This document shows positions 48,670 through 58,043 of a DNA stretch of 64,000 nt, piece by piece. Within the stretch, counting starts at the first letter, position 1. Each line of letters starts with the position of its first letter. The notes beneath the pieces were generated by a model. That model was given only the letters and a program-made list of their open reading frames with translations. It was not told the DNA's origin and did not search any database. The position numbers were made by a program, and so were the translations under genes. Origin of the DNA: an uncultured Verrucomicrobiales bacterium (GTDB taxonomy: Bacteria > Verrucomicrobiota > Verrucomicrobiia > Verrucomicrobiales > Akkermansiaceae); NCBI GenBank assembly GCA_937928735.1, contig CALFVF010000010.1:1-64000 (forward strand), given 5' to 3'.

Positions 48670-50481
48670 ATGAATACATCCTGGTTTCTACTCTTGTTGC
48701 CTCTGCTTAGTGCGCTGATCATTCATTTCGCGCTGAAGCAACGCCTCGCTACATTAGCCTCCTACTATGGCACAGCGGCTACTGGCGCTGCCTTTGCGCT
48801 CGCTATTACTCTACTCGGGAAGACAGATTCTCCATCCTTTGAGTGGATTAGTATCGGTGAGAACTTCTCCATCGATATTGGCCTCAAGCTCGATAAGCTC
48901 TCCACAGGGATGATGATTGTCGTCACAGGTATCGGCTTACTCGTGCATCTCTTCTCACTAGGTTACATGAAGGATGATGCTGCCAAGGCGCGCTACTTCG
49001 GGAATCTCTCTCTCTTCATGTTCTCTATGACAGGTATTGTCCTCGCAGATAATTTCTTAATGATGTTTATCTTCTGGGAGCTAGTCGGCCTCTCCTCTTT
49101 CCTACTTATCGGCCACTGGTACCAAAAGGACTCCGCTGCTGATGCTGCGAAGAAAGCCTTCCTCACAAACCGGATCGGTGACTTCGGCTTCATGATTGGT
49201 ATTCTCATGATCTGGTCATTCTCAGGTTCCTTTGTCTTTGATCAGATCAGTAGTGGCTTGGCAGCTTCCACAATTCACACTTGCTGGTTGAGTATTGCAG
49301 TTCTTCTCGTCTTCTGTGGAGCGATCGGTAAATCAGCTCAAGCTCCACTCCACGTCTGGCTTCCCGATGCGATGGAGGGCCCGACTCCAGTGTCAGCTCT
49401 CATTCACGCTGCAACTATGGTGGCCGCTGGTGTCTACATGATGGCTCGCTTCTTCTTTGCCATTGGTACCGAGAATCTCGATGGTCTCTGGGCGATGAAT
49501 ACGATCACCTGGATCGGTGGTATCACTTCCTTACTCGCCGCCCTCATGGCAACACAACAGAATGATATCAAAAAGATTCTCGCTTACTCTACACTTTCCC
49601 AACTTGGCTACATGGTGATGGCTGTGGGTCTCGCCGCACCTGATGCTGGCATGTTCCACCTCTTCACCCACGCTTGGTTTAAGGCTCTTCTCTTCCTTGG
49701 TTCTGGTGCTGTGATTTACGCTTGCCACCACGAGCAGGATATCTGGCAGATGGGTGGCTTGCTGAAGAAAATGCCAATCACAGGTATCACATTCATTATT
49801 GGCACTCTCGCACTCACAGCTGTACCTTTCACCTCTGGTTTTTTCTCAAAAGAAGGTATCTTACATGCAGCGCATGAGGCACACAGCCCATTCCTCTGGG
49901 TGGCTGTGGGTGTGGCCGCACTCACGACATTTTATATGTTCCGTCTCATATTTGTCGCCTTCCTTGGTGAGCCTCGCTCAGAGAATGCCAAAAAGGCGAA
50001 AGAGGTGGGATTAGTTATGTGGCTACCTCTAGTGCTCTTAGCTGGCATGGCGATTGGCTCACCTTATGTGGGGAGCATTATTCCTTCATCAGAAGATTTC
50101 AAACCTGTTACGGAAGTTCACCCCGAGGATGCTTTGTTTTGGTATTCGATCTCAGCTTTTGTTGTTGGTCTCGCTGCGGCGTGCGTTTTTTATCTCGGTA
50201 AGAAAAAAGAGCCGCTCAACATTCCCCTATTTGCCAATAAGTTCTACATAGATGAGCTCTACGCGGGTGTTGTGAAGTTTGCTCAGGACTTACTCGCCGC
50301 TGTCGTCCATTTCTTTGATGAGTTTATCATTCACGGGCTTTTTGTGGGAGGTCTCACTCGTTCTGTTCAAGGTCTCGGCCATAGCTTTAGGCGCTATATC
50401 CAATCTGGTAATCTACAGGCCTATGCTCTTGTGCTTGGGCTGGGTACCGTGCTTGTCATCTACTTCACTGCCTTTTTCTAA
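48670..50481 (+). CDS. nuoL: NADH-quinone oxidoreductase subunit L
   Basis: Antiporter-like proton pump subunit, 603 residues with about 15 or 16 transmembrane helices. Recognisable segments are FIFWELVGLSSF with the pump Glu, SAQAPLHVWLPDAMEGP and PTPVSALIHAATM. The C-terminal lateral helix is present but followed by a charged loop around KEPLN. Confidence 0.95.
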   Translation: MNTSWFLLLLPLLSALIIHFALKQRLATLASYYGTAATGAAFALAITLLGKTDSPSFEWISIGENFSIDIGLKLDKLSTGMMIVVTGIGLLVHLFSLGYMKDDAAKARYFGNLSLFMFSMTGIVLADNFLMMFIFWELVGLSSFLLIGHWYQKDSAADAAKKAFLTNRIGDFGFMIGILMIWSFSGSFVFDQISSGLAASTIHTCWLSIAVLLVFCGAIGKSAQAPLHVWLPDAMEGPTPVSALIHAATMVAAGVYMMARFFFAIGTENLDGLWAMNTITWIGGITSLLAALMATQQNDIKKILAYSTLSQLGYMVMAVGLAAPDAGMFHLFTHAWFKALLFLGSGAVIYACHHEQDIWQMGGLLKKMPITGITFIIGTLALTAVPFTSGFFSKEGILHAAHEAHSPFLWVAVGVAALTTFYMFRLIFVAFLGEPRSENAKKAKEVGLVMWLPLVLLAGMAIGSPYVGSIIPSSEDFKPVTEVHPEDALFWYSISAFVVGLAAACVFYLGKKKEPLNIPLFANKFYIDELYAGVVKFAQDLLAAVVHFFDEFIIHGLFVGGLTRSVQGLGHSFRRYIQSGNLQAYALVLGLGTVLVIYFTAFF

Positions 50482-50512
50482 TTCTATCTAACCACTTTAC
50501 TTTACTAGAGAA

Positions 50513-52006
50513 ATGCTTCTTCTCCTACCTATCCTTGTTCCTCTCATCGCCGCAGCTCTTATGCTTGTGATGAAAGACCGCGCCAAAATACTCGGGCTAG
50601 CCGCTTCGGCTATCACTCTTGTGACTGGTTTCTTCCTATTCGTGAATAGCAGCTGTATTGGCACAAAGACCTTCTTCACAGTTCTCGATGATCCTAACAT
50701 CACCTTCTCCCTAGGTATGACTGGTATCAGTGCGGTGATGCTTCTTCTTTCTGTCCTCGTGACCTTCGCCGCTCTCTGGAGTGGTAAGTGCCCAGAGGGG
50801 AAAGAAGCACTCTGGTACTCTAGCATTATGCTCATTGCTGCTGGTGCCAATGGAGCCTTCCTCTCCCGTGATCTCTTCTTCTTCTTCTCCTTCCACGAAT
50901 TAGCACTCATCCCGACCTTCCTCACGATTGGCATCCTTGGTCGAGGGGATCGTAAGGCGATTGCCTGGAAGACAACAATTTATCTCGCACTCGGCTCACT
51001 TGTCCTCTTAGCGGGCTTACTCATGGCTGTCCAATATGGCTCTGGCTTTGATATGGATAGTCTCCAAGTCGCTTCTGAGAAACAAATCTGTATCGCCGCC
51101 TTCTTGATCGTTGGCTTTGGCACACTGGTTTCCCTCTTCCCTTTCCACTCGTGGGCAGCTCCTGCCTACGCCAGTGCCCCTGCTCCAGTAGCGATGCTGC
51201 ACTCCGGAGTTCTTAAAAAATTCGGCCTCTATGGTCTGCTAGTTGTCGGCTTCCAAGTCGCTCCAGAAGGGATGCAATACTGGGTACCTACTCTACTTGT
51301 CCTACTACTTGGAAACATCATCTGGGTGGGTTATGTGACAATCAACCAAAAGCGCCTCGACTTCCTGCTTGGAAATTCCTCCGTGATGCACATGGGCTAC
51401 ATCTTCCTCGCGCTCGCCGCTCTCGCGGCAGATCCTACTAGAACTATTGCTGTGCCAGCGGCTGTTTTACTGATGTTTGCTCACGGTATATCGATCGCTA
51501 TGAGCTTTAATCTCGCAGACACCATTGAGCGTAAGACAAAAACTCTTGAGTTAAATCGCCTCGGTGGACTCGCCAAGAAAGCACCTAGTCTTGCTTTCTT
51601 ATTCGGTCTCGCCGCTATGGCCTCGATCGGCCTACCGGGTCTAGCGAACTTCGCAGGGGAAGCCTTAGTGTTCTTCTCTGGTTTCCAGAACTGGGACTAC
51701 TCAGAGGGGCTCGGCAATGTGCAGTGGACGACTATTATTGCGATCTGGGGTGTTGTCATCAGTGCTGTGTATATGCTGCGCGCATTCCGCAATACATTCC
51801 ACGGTGCTACGGCAAGTTCTACAGAAGAGGTCAAAGACCTTCACTGGTGTGAGAAAGTCGCTCCAGCTCTCATGGCAGCCGCTCTCCTGATTGTTGGTCT
51901 TTATCCCAACTTACTCATTAAGAAAATCACAGGAGAACCTCTCTGTTCTTCCTCCTGTTCTGTTCCTGCCAGCACGGCAACAAATACTGAAGCTCCCAAG
52001 CACTAA
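50513..52006 (+). CDS. nuoM: NADH-quinone oxidoreductase subunit M
   Basis: Antiporter-like subunit of 497 residues and about 14 helices. The pump Glu is in SFHELALIPTF, and the conserved helix-breaking segment is PFHSWAAPAYASAPAPVAML. It ends in a Ser/Cys-rich hydrophilic tail (CSSSCSVPA), unusual for NuoM. Confidence 0.94.
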   Translation: MLLLLPILVPLIAAALMLVMKDRAKILGLAASAITLVTGFFLFVNSSCIGTKTFFTVLDDPNITFSLGMTGISAVMLLLSVLVTFAALWSGKCPEGKEALWYSSIMLIAAGANGAFLSRDLFFFFSFHELALIPTFLTIGILGRGDRKAIAWKTTIYLALGSLVLLAGLLMAVQYGSGFDMDSLQVASEKQICIAAFLIVGFGTLVSLFPFHSWAAPAYASAPAPVAMLHSGVLKKFGLYGLLVVGFQVAPEGMQYWVPTLLVLLLGNIIWVGYVTINQKRLDFLLGNSSVMHMGYIFLALAALAADPTRTIAVPAAVLLMFAHGISIAMSFNLADTIERKTKTLELNRLGGLAKKAPSLAFLFGLAAMASIGLPGLANFAGEALVFFSGFQNWDYSEGLGNVQWTTIIAIWGVVISAVYMLRAFRNTFHGATASSTEEVKDLHWCEKVAPALMAAALLIVGLYPNLLIKKITGEPLCSSSCSVPASTATNTEAPKH

Positions 52007-52039
52007 TTCTGACACTTTTTATCTCTTTTCCTACTCACT

Positions 52040-53470
52040 ATGCAAGCGTATCTACTAGACTTCACTGTCGCTGGCTTGGGCCTCATCTTACTGCTCTGGG
52101 AGGCTTTCTGCCCACCTGTGCAAAAGAAAAACATCGGAATTGCAGCTGCCATTGGCCTAACAGCGGTTTTTCTGGTTCTTCAATTTGCAAACTTCTCACC
52201 AGAAACAGATAAGTGGCTAGAGCGCTTCTACCACCACGATGGCAAGGCACTCTTCTTTAAATCATTTGCTCTGATTGCGACCATCCTTGTGCTTCTCATG
52301 AGCTTTGATTTTGCCAAGGTACTGAATCGTTTCACCAGTCTGGATAATTCTAACACAAACACTGGAGAATTCTATTTCCTCCCTGTCTTCACTTGTGCGG
52401 GCTTCATGTGGTTGGCTTCTTCTATTGATCTTGTCTCGATCTTTGTCTCTCTGGAACTAGTCACTATTTCTTTCTACGTGCTCGTCGCCTTTATGCGCCG
52501 AAATGTGGGCTCACTGGAAGCTGGTGTGAAATACCTCATCACAGGTGCTCTCTCTACGGGCATTCTCGTCTACGGTATCGCTTGGCTCTACGGCGCCACT
52601 CAAGCCACGAGTATCGAGGGCATTACTCTAGCTCTTTCTAACCCAGATCTCCATAAGCCAACCTTACTCTTTGGGCTGGCATTAATCATTCTCTCTATCG
52701 GCTTTAAGGTGGGAGCCGCTCCTATGCAGCTCTGGATTCCTGATGTCTATCAAGGTGCACCTTCTCCAATTGCTGCGTATTTATCTGTCGCCTCTAAGGC
52801 AGCAGGTTTCGGTGTCGGCATAACGATTTTAGCTCCATTCTTAGCCTCTGATGTGACACGTGAGAGTGTCAGTATGGTGCTCTTTATTATGGCGGGTGCT
52901 ACATTACTCATTGGTAATTTCGCAGCCATTGCTCAGACGAACTTTAAGCGCTTACTCGCTTACTCCTCAATCGCTCACGCGGGATTCATCATGCTCGGCC
53001 TAGCTGCTGGTGACTACTCGAAGGTCGCCTTCTACCTCGCCACATACTTGGTGATGACCTTCACAGCATTCTTCATCTTAGGACTCATCCGCGTGCAGGA
53101 AGACTCCGATGAAATGGAAGTATTCCGTGGTCTCGCGAAGCGTAATCCTATCCTTGCTCTCACTCTCACCATTAACCTCGCAGCGATGGCTGGTATGCCT
53201 CTAACCGTTGGTTTCTGGGGTAAGCTCTTTATGCTCCAAGACGCCATTGCCTTCGCTCCAATGTGGGTGATCTTGGCCGCGATCATTGGTGGTGCTACTG
53301 CCTTCTACTACTACTTTAAGCTCATTAAAATCATGTATTGGGAGGCTCCTGAGAAGGACACAAAGATCGTATTGCCCGTCATTTCGCGTGCTGTGATCTC
53401 TATCTTCACTATTGCCACTATCGTCTTTGGCTTCACGGCTCAGCCGGTTCTTAATATGATTCAGTTCTAA
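52040..53470 (+). CDS. nuoN: NADH-quinone oxidoreductase subunit N
   Basis: Antiporter-like subunit of 476 residues, the last gene of the operon. Key parts are SLELVTISFYVL with the conserved Glu, and PMQLWIPDVYQGAPSPIAAY. A strong terminator begins 37 bases after its stop. Confidence 0.95.
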   Translation: MQAYLLDFTVAGLGLILLLWEAFCPPVQKKNIGIAAAIGLTAVFLVLQFANFSPETDKWLERFYHHDGKALFFKSFALIATILVLLMSFDFAKVLNRFTSLDNSNTNTGEFYFLPVFTCAGFMWLASSIDLVSIFVSLELVTISFYVLVAFMRRNVGSLEAGVKYLITGALSTGILVYGIAWLYGATQATSIEGITLALSNPDLHKPTLLFGLALIILSIGFKVGAAPMQLWIPDVYQGAPSPIAAYLSVASKAAGFGVGITILAPFLASDVTRESVSMVLFIMAGATLLIGNFAAIAQTNFKRLLAYSSIAHAGFIMLGLAAGDYSKVAFYLATYLVMTFTAFFILGLIRVQEDSDEMEVFRGLAKRNPILALTLTINLAAMAGMPLTVGFWGKLFMLQDAIAFAPMWVILAAIIGGATAFYYYFKLIKIMYWEAPEKDTKIVLPVISRAVISIFTIATIVFGFTAQPVLNMIQF

Positions 53471-53506
53471 GCTATCCAGACCGACTCTCTATCTTACTTT
53501 TTGACG

Positions 53507-53548
53507 AACGCCGCCCAGTGGAAACACACGGCGGCGTTTTCTCTTTTT
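53507..53548 (+). terminator. Intrinsic terminator of the nuo operon
   Basis: AACGCCGCC (53507–53515) pairs perfectly with GGCGGCGTT (53530–53538), loop of 14, followed by TTCTCTTTTT. It ends the nuoD–N transcript before the ABC-F gene. Confidence 0.9.
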
Positions 53549-53573
53549 CCTTCGCTATACATCCTCTTCTTTT

Positions 53574-55562
53574 ATGCTTTCTGTTAAAAATCTACGCGTC
53601 GAATTCGGCGCACGAGTGCTCTTCCAAGATCTGTCCTTCACGGTAAACGCGAAAGAAAGAATCGCTTTTGCAGGTCACAATGGCGCTGGAAAATCCACTC
53701 TGATGAAGTGCATTGGGAATGTGATCGCCCCTAATGCTGGGGAAATCACGAAGCCCAAAGACTTCCGCATTGGCTACCTGCCCCAAGAAGGCATCCACAT
53801 TTCTGGCATCAGCTTATGGGATGAGGCCTCTTCAGCATTCTCAGAGGCCACAGAGCTACAAACTCAAATCGATCTTCTCTCTGATTCTCTCCAGACACTG
53901 GACTCGAAGTCACCTGAGTACATCAAGGCTCTCGAAGACATCGGGGAAATGGAGCTCAAGCTGGATCATTTCGACCCAAATACCATTAAGCCAAAAATCG
54001 AATCGGTACTCACAGGTCTAGGCTTTCAGCGGTCTGACTTCACTCGTGATTGCTCTGAGTTTTCGGGTGGTTGGCAGATGCGAATTGCAATGGCGAAGCT
54101 CTTTCTCCAGGAGCCTGAGGTTCTCCTACTCGATGAACCGACCAACCACCTCGACATCGACTCCCAGACTTGGGTCGAGCAATATCTCTTTAGCTACCCA
54201 GGGGCAATTATTATCATTTCTCACGATTTAGCCCTACTTGATGCCCTAACAACAAGAACGATTGCCTTCTCCCACGGTCGTGCGGAAGAATACGCAGGGA
54301 ACTATTCATTCTACCTCACAGAGTCTAAGCTGCGCAAAGAGATTCTTATCAAGCAATACGAATCCCAAAAAAGAGAGATCGAAAAAACCAAACAATTTAT
54401 TGAGCGATTCCGCGCGAAAGCCTCTAAGGCCTCCCAAGCCCAAAGTCGACTCAAACAGTTAGAGAAAGTCGAACTCATCGAAATCGAGCAGGATGACGCG
54501 GTGATGAATTTCGTCTTCCCTTCTCCCCCTCCCTGCGCGCAGTCTGTGGCGAAACTCGAGGGTGCCTCTAAGGTCTATGGAGACCTGTCTGTGTTTTCTG
54601 ACTTCGACTTTGAGATAGAGCGTGGTGAGCGCATCGCCATTGTCGGCCCTAACGGTGCTGGCAAATCGACTTTCTGTCGCCTGATTACTGGACAAGAAGA
54701 ACCCACAGGAGGTGAGTTTACTCTGGGGGCGAAATCTGCCCTTTCTTTCTTTTCCCAAAACCATGCTGACGAACTCGATCCTGATCAGACAGTGCTCGAG
54801 ACAGTCAATGCTGTCGCCTCTAGGGAGAATGCTCCGATTGTGAGAAATATCTTAGGGTGCTTTTTGTTCCGGGGGGATGATGTCTTCAAGAAAATTGGTG
54901 TTCTCTCTGGTGGAGAGCGCTCAAGGGTCGCACTTGTGAGCATGCTTGTCCAGCCAGCGAACTACCTCATTCTTGATGAGCCCACGAACCACCTTGATGT
55001 CCAATCTCAGGAGGTTCTCCAGAATGCACTTAAGGACTATCCAGGTGCCTATATCATTGTTTCTCACAATCGCTCTTTCCTTGATCCCATTGTGACAAAG
55101 ACTCTAGAGTTTCGCCCTGGGGAGGCTCCCAAACTCTACCACGGCAATATTTCCTACTATCTCGATAAAAAGGAAGAAGAGAACAACACTCAAAAACCTG
55201 TAAAAGCACAGCTGACACGCCAAGTAGCGATCTCTCAGCCACAAGCCCCTGCCAATAAAATCTCCAAAAAAGAGCAGCGGAAGCGAGATGCGGAAATTCG
55301 CCAAAAACGTCAGCAAGTACTCGCACCTCTCCAGAAGGAGTTCAGCCAGCTCGAGGAGACAATCGCTAAACTAGAGGCAGCTCAAAGCACTCTGACCGAA
55401 CATATGTCTCTGCCCGAAACAGCCGCGGATTCCAATAAAATGCAGGAAGCCTCTCAGGCATATACCGCTCTTAGCTCGCAACTAGAAACAGCCTACAGCC
55501 GCTGGGAAACGATCAGTGATGAAATAGAGCGCTTGGAGAAACAATTCCCAGCGACTTCTTAA
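53574..55562 (+). CDS. ABC-F family ATPase
   Basis: A 662-residue soluble protein with two ABC cassettes, the class that acts on ribosomes (translation factors or target-protection). First cassette: Walker A GHNGAGKST (34–42), signature FSGGWQ, Walker B LLLDEPTNHLD. Second: GPNGAGKST, LSGGER and LILDEPTNHLD. The linker between them is charged and helical. A C-terminal extension of about 130 residues is a coiled coil (KEQRKRDAEIRQKRQ). Layout is closest to the YheS/Uup-type. No transmembrane domain is present, so it is not a transporter. Confidence 0.92.
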   Translation: MLSVKNLRVEFGARVLFQDLSFTVNAKERIAFAGHNGAGKSTLMKCIGNVIAPNAGEITKPKDFRIGYLPQEGIHISGISLWDEASSAFSEATELQTQIDLLSDSLQTLDSKSPEYIKALEDIGEMELKLDHFDPNTIKPKIESVLTGLGFQRSDFTRDCSEFSGGWQMRIAMAKLFLQEPEVLLLDEPTNHLDIDSQTWVEQYLFSYPGAIIIISHDLALLDALTTRTIAFSHGRAEEYAGNYSFYLTESKLRKEILIKQYESQKREIEKTKQFIERFRAKASKASQAQSRLKQLEKVELIEIEQDDAVMNFVFPSPPPCAQSVAKLEGASKVYGDLSVFSDFDFEIERGERIAIVGPNGAGKSTFCRLITGQEEPTGGEFTLGAKSALSFFSQNHADELDPDQTVLETVNAVASRENAPIVRNILGCFLFRGDDVFKKIGVLSGGERSRVALVSMLVQPANYLILDEPTNHLDVQSQEVLQNALKDYPGAYIIVSHNRSFLDPIVTKTLEFRPGEAPKLYHGNISYYLDKKEEENNTQKPVKAQLTRQVAISQPQAPANKISKKEQRKRDAEIRQKRQQVLAPLQKEFSQLEETIAKLEAAQSTLTEHMSLPETAADSNKMQEASQAYTALSSQLETAYSRWETISDEIERLEKQFPATS

Positions 55563-55663
55563 ATGCCTTTGTCTGCGCTTTTCTCCTTATCTCAACTCTG
55601 CCAACGTCCAAAGTTCTTAAGATTTCATCGACAGACTACACTTTGTTTTATAATGAAGTGTTT

Positions 55664-56707
55664 ATGCTTCGCCAATCATTACTCCTTATCACCCTATTCA
55701 CCTCTCCAATCCACGCCGAAGTCCTCTCAGAAAAAGACCGTGCAGTACTTCTTAGAACACTGGAGACTGTCTTAGAGAGTAGTGCCGGAGAGCTGACTAA
55801 AAAACAAGATTCAGCCTCAAGTGCCTTTCAAAAAGGTATTCAGAGTGATGCTGCTGCACTGAGTCTCTACTTACAGTGTGTTGAACTCACTCAATTCAAA
55901 CAGCGTGGCTTACGGGATATTGACTTCAGAGAATGGAAGCGCAGAAATGATGATAGACTGAACGATGCTGCCTTTAAGCGTGCTCTTCGCCACCAGCTCA
56001 ATTGGCTCGTTCTCAGTATCGAGGCTAGCACGGCTGACACAGGCGATAAGGATGATCGCGAGCGAATACAAATAGAAGCTATCAAGCGACTCTCTGAGCT
56101 CTATCAAGACGCCGAAAACCTTGTTTCTAAAAATGATCGCGTCAACAGAGCCGTGCAGGGTGAATTAGCGCGTGATGTTTTACAGAGTGCCTTCGCCCAA
56201 GCTTATGGATTTCATACTCTCTCCATCTCAGGTTGGAGTGCTGGTGACACAAACATTAATATTAGCTTAAGTGATCCAGCCAATAAGAAAAGCTCTACAA
56301 AAAATGATCCCAATAAAGCCGCTTGGCCGAGTCATCCAAAAGATCTGGCTGGTATCTATCAGAAAATTGTGTTCCCCCTCTACCGTGAAGAGAAGGACAC
56401 TGCGTCTCTACGAAAAGCTTGGGACCAAATGGTTCTGTTTCATGAAATCAGTCTACAAAACTGGGAACGTGAAGCCAAGTATAGTGAGCGAACGACAAAA
56501 AGCTTACCGACACCTGCCCTAGTGACCTTTCAGCGTGATGTAAAACCACAGATACTATGGAAGAAAGAAGTCGATCTTTTTTCTAGTGGAGACCAGAAAC
56601 AAGCTTCGACAAATATGGTTGAATTTATTCAAACCAATATGCAGAACAGTCTTTCTTCTAACTGGACCTCTGAACTCATCGGATTACTCCAGACTGAGGA
56701 AAACTAA
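55664..56707 (+). CDS. Exported hypothetical protein
   Basis: A 347-residue protein beginning with a signal peptide (LRQSLLLITLFTSPIHA) and then a mostly helical, Ser/Asp/Lys-rich mature part without a recognised motif and no Cys pair pattern. The start at 55664 is chosen because it gives the proper signal peptide; a TTG seven codons earlier is possible. It is not in an obvious operon. Function unknown. Confidence 0.6.
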   Translation: MLRQSLLLITLFTSPIHAEVLSEKDRAVLLRTLETVLESSAGELTKKQDSASSAFQKGIQSDAAALSLYLQCVELTQFKQRGLRDIDFREWKRRNDDRLNDAAFKRALRHQLNWLVLSIEASTADTGDKDDRERIQIEAIKRLSELYQDAENLVSKNDRVNRAVQGELARDVLQSAFAQAYGFHTLSISGWSAGDTNINISLSDPANKKSSTKNDPNKAAWPSHPKDLAGIYQKIVFPLYREEKDTASLRKAWDQMVLFHEISLQNWEREAKYSERTTKSLPTPALVTFQRDVKPQILWKKEVDLFSSGDQKQASTNMVEFIQTNMQNSLSSNWTSELIGLLQTEEN

Positions 56708-56752
56708 CAGATATTAAGTTCGAGACCTATTATTCTATGACTTATATAACTT

Positions 56753-57547
56753 CTATAAGTTTTCTTCTGGGATTTCTCCTGCATAGAGATTAAAGTTCTC
56801 ACCACGAACAAATCCTAACAGAGTCTGCCCAGCTTCACGGGCAAACTCGACTGCCAGTGAAGTCGGCGCGGAAATGGCACTCACGGTACTAATTCCCGCA
56901 GATAGAGCCTTTTGCATCACCTCAAAGGAGACACGACCTGAGACTTGAAGAAAATAGTCACCCATACCAATCTGATTTCTCCAGGCCCAGCCAATGACTT
57001 TATCAATCGCATTGTGCCTGCCGACATCTTCACGCACACAGAGTAGAGTGCCATCACGGCTGATCAGAGCGGCTGCGTGTAAGCCACCTGTGGAGTCAAA
57101 CACTTCTTGTGAGCTACGCAGAAGTGTGGGCCCTTGTAATACAATGCTTCGCTCAAAGGGCTTCTTTGATGTGATCTCTGGTAGCTTCTGGCAGATCGCC
57201 TCAATAGAGGCCTTACCACAAATGCCACAGGAAGAGGCGCTGTAGAGATTCCTCTGAAACCGCTGGTGATCGATATCAACACCGTCCTCTAGGAAGACAA
57301 GGGCATGGTTTTTCTTTTGATTCAGATCGATTCGTCTTAGATCTGCTCTCTCTCTAATGACTCCCTCTGTGTAGAGAAACCCGTCCACAAGGTCTTCATC
57401 GTGACCTCCTGTGCGCATCACAACAGCGAGTGGCACTCCATCGAGTGTGATTTGTAGGGGTTCTTCTTGCGCTAGTGTATCTCTAGCAGAAGCACATTCT
57501 TCTCCTTGGTACTTTCTAATGACGATTGTTTGAAAACAATCACTCAT
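56753..57547 (-). CDS. fdhD: Formate dehydrogenase accessory sulphurtransferase FdhD
   Basis: Transfers sulphur from a cysteine desulphurase to the molybdenum cofactor of formate dehydrogenases. The 264-residue protein has the sulphur-carrying CGICG motif and the segments GFLYTEGVI and EDVGRHNAIDKV. The start at 57547 overlaps the end of the MOSC gene by eight bases. No formate dehydrogenase gene is in view, so its client lies elsewhere. Confidence 0.94.
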   Translation of the reverse strand: MSDCFQTIVIRKYQGEECASARDTLAQEEPLQITLDGVPLAVVMRTGGHDEDLVDGFLYTEGVIRERADLRRIDLNQKKNHALVFLEDGVDIDHQRFQRNLYSASSCGICGKASIEAICQKLPEITSKKPFERSIVLQGPTLLRSSQEVFDSTGGLHAAALISRDGTLLCVREDVGRHNAIDKVIGWAWRNQIGMGDYFLQVSGRVSFEVMQKALSAGISTVSAISAPTSLAVEFAREAGQTLLGFVRGENFNLYAGEIPEENL

Positions 57548-58043
57548 CCAAGTCAACCTCCCCGAGTACTTCGAGCTCAAAGTCTCCTACACTGATTTCT
57601 CCATCATTGAGGATTCTCGCTCTTAAGCCACCACGCCCTTTTAGAAAGTCTTCTGCACCTTCTCCACAAGCTTCATCCATCCAGAAGCATGGGCTACACT
57701 CACAGGAACCTGTAAACTCGACCTCTCCGATACGGAAGCGTTTACCAATCAGAGTGTTTAGATCCACTCCTTTCACTAACACATTGCGGCGAAATTGGGC
57801 TGGATCTAGCTCTGCCTTGGTGATTTCACTTTCGACTTCCTTGTACACAGCCCAGTCAAAGAAGGTGATCTGGCCTTTGTAGTCTGGCTTGTAGTCAAAA
57901 AATCGATCCCCAACTATGCCCTTGCCTGCGACAAGTTCAACACTCTCGTGAGCTTCGTGCGTGTGATTGAGAGATCCTTTGCCATAGCGGCCGTAGTAAT
58001 TGTGCCCTTCTGAGCGGTAAATTTGTTGAATCTGGATGTTCAT
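57540..58043 (-). CDS. MOSC-domain protein
   Basis: A 167-residue MOSC (molybdenum cofactor sulphurase C-terminal) domain protein. The conserved GKGIVGDRFF near the N-terminus and a CECSPCFWMDEACGEG segment in the middle are visible; Cys in this place is typical of the family. Its start overlaps the moaA stop by four bases and its end overlaps fdhD, which indicates a tightly coupled operon. It probably handles sulphur or cofactor binding in Mo-enzyme maturation; the precise reaction is unknown. Confidence 0.85.
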   Translation of the reverse strand: MNIQIQQIYRSEGHNYYGRYGKGSLNHTHEAHESVELVAGKGIVGDRFFDYKPDYKGQITFFDWAVYKEVESEITKAELDPAQFRRNVLVKGVDLNTLIGKRFRIGEVEFTGSCECSPCFWMDEACGEGAEDFLKGRGGLRARILNDGEISVGDFELEVLGEVDLDE

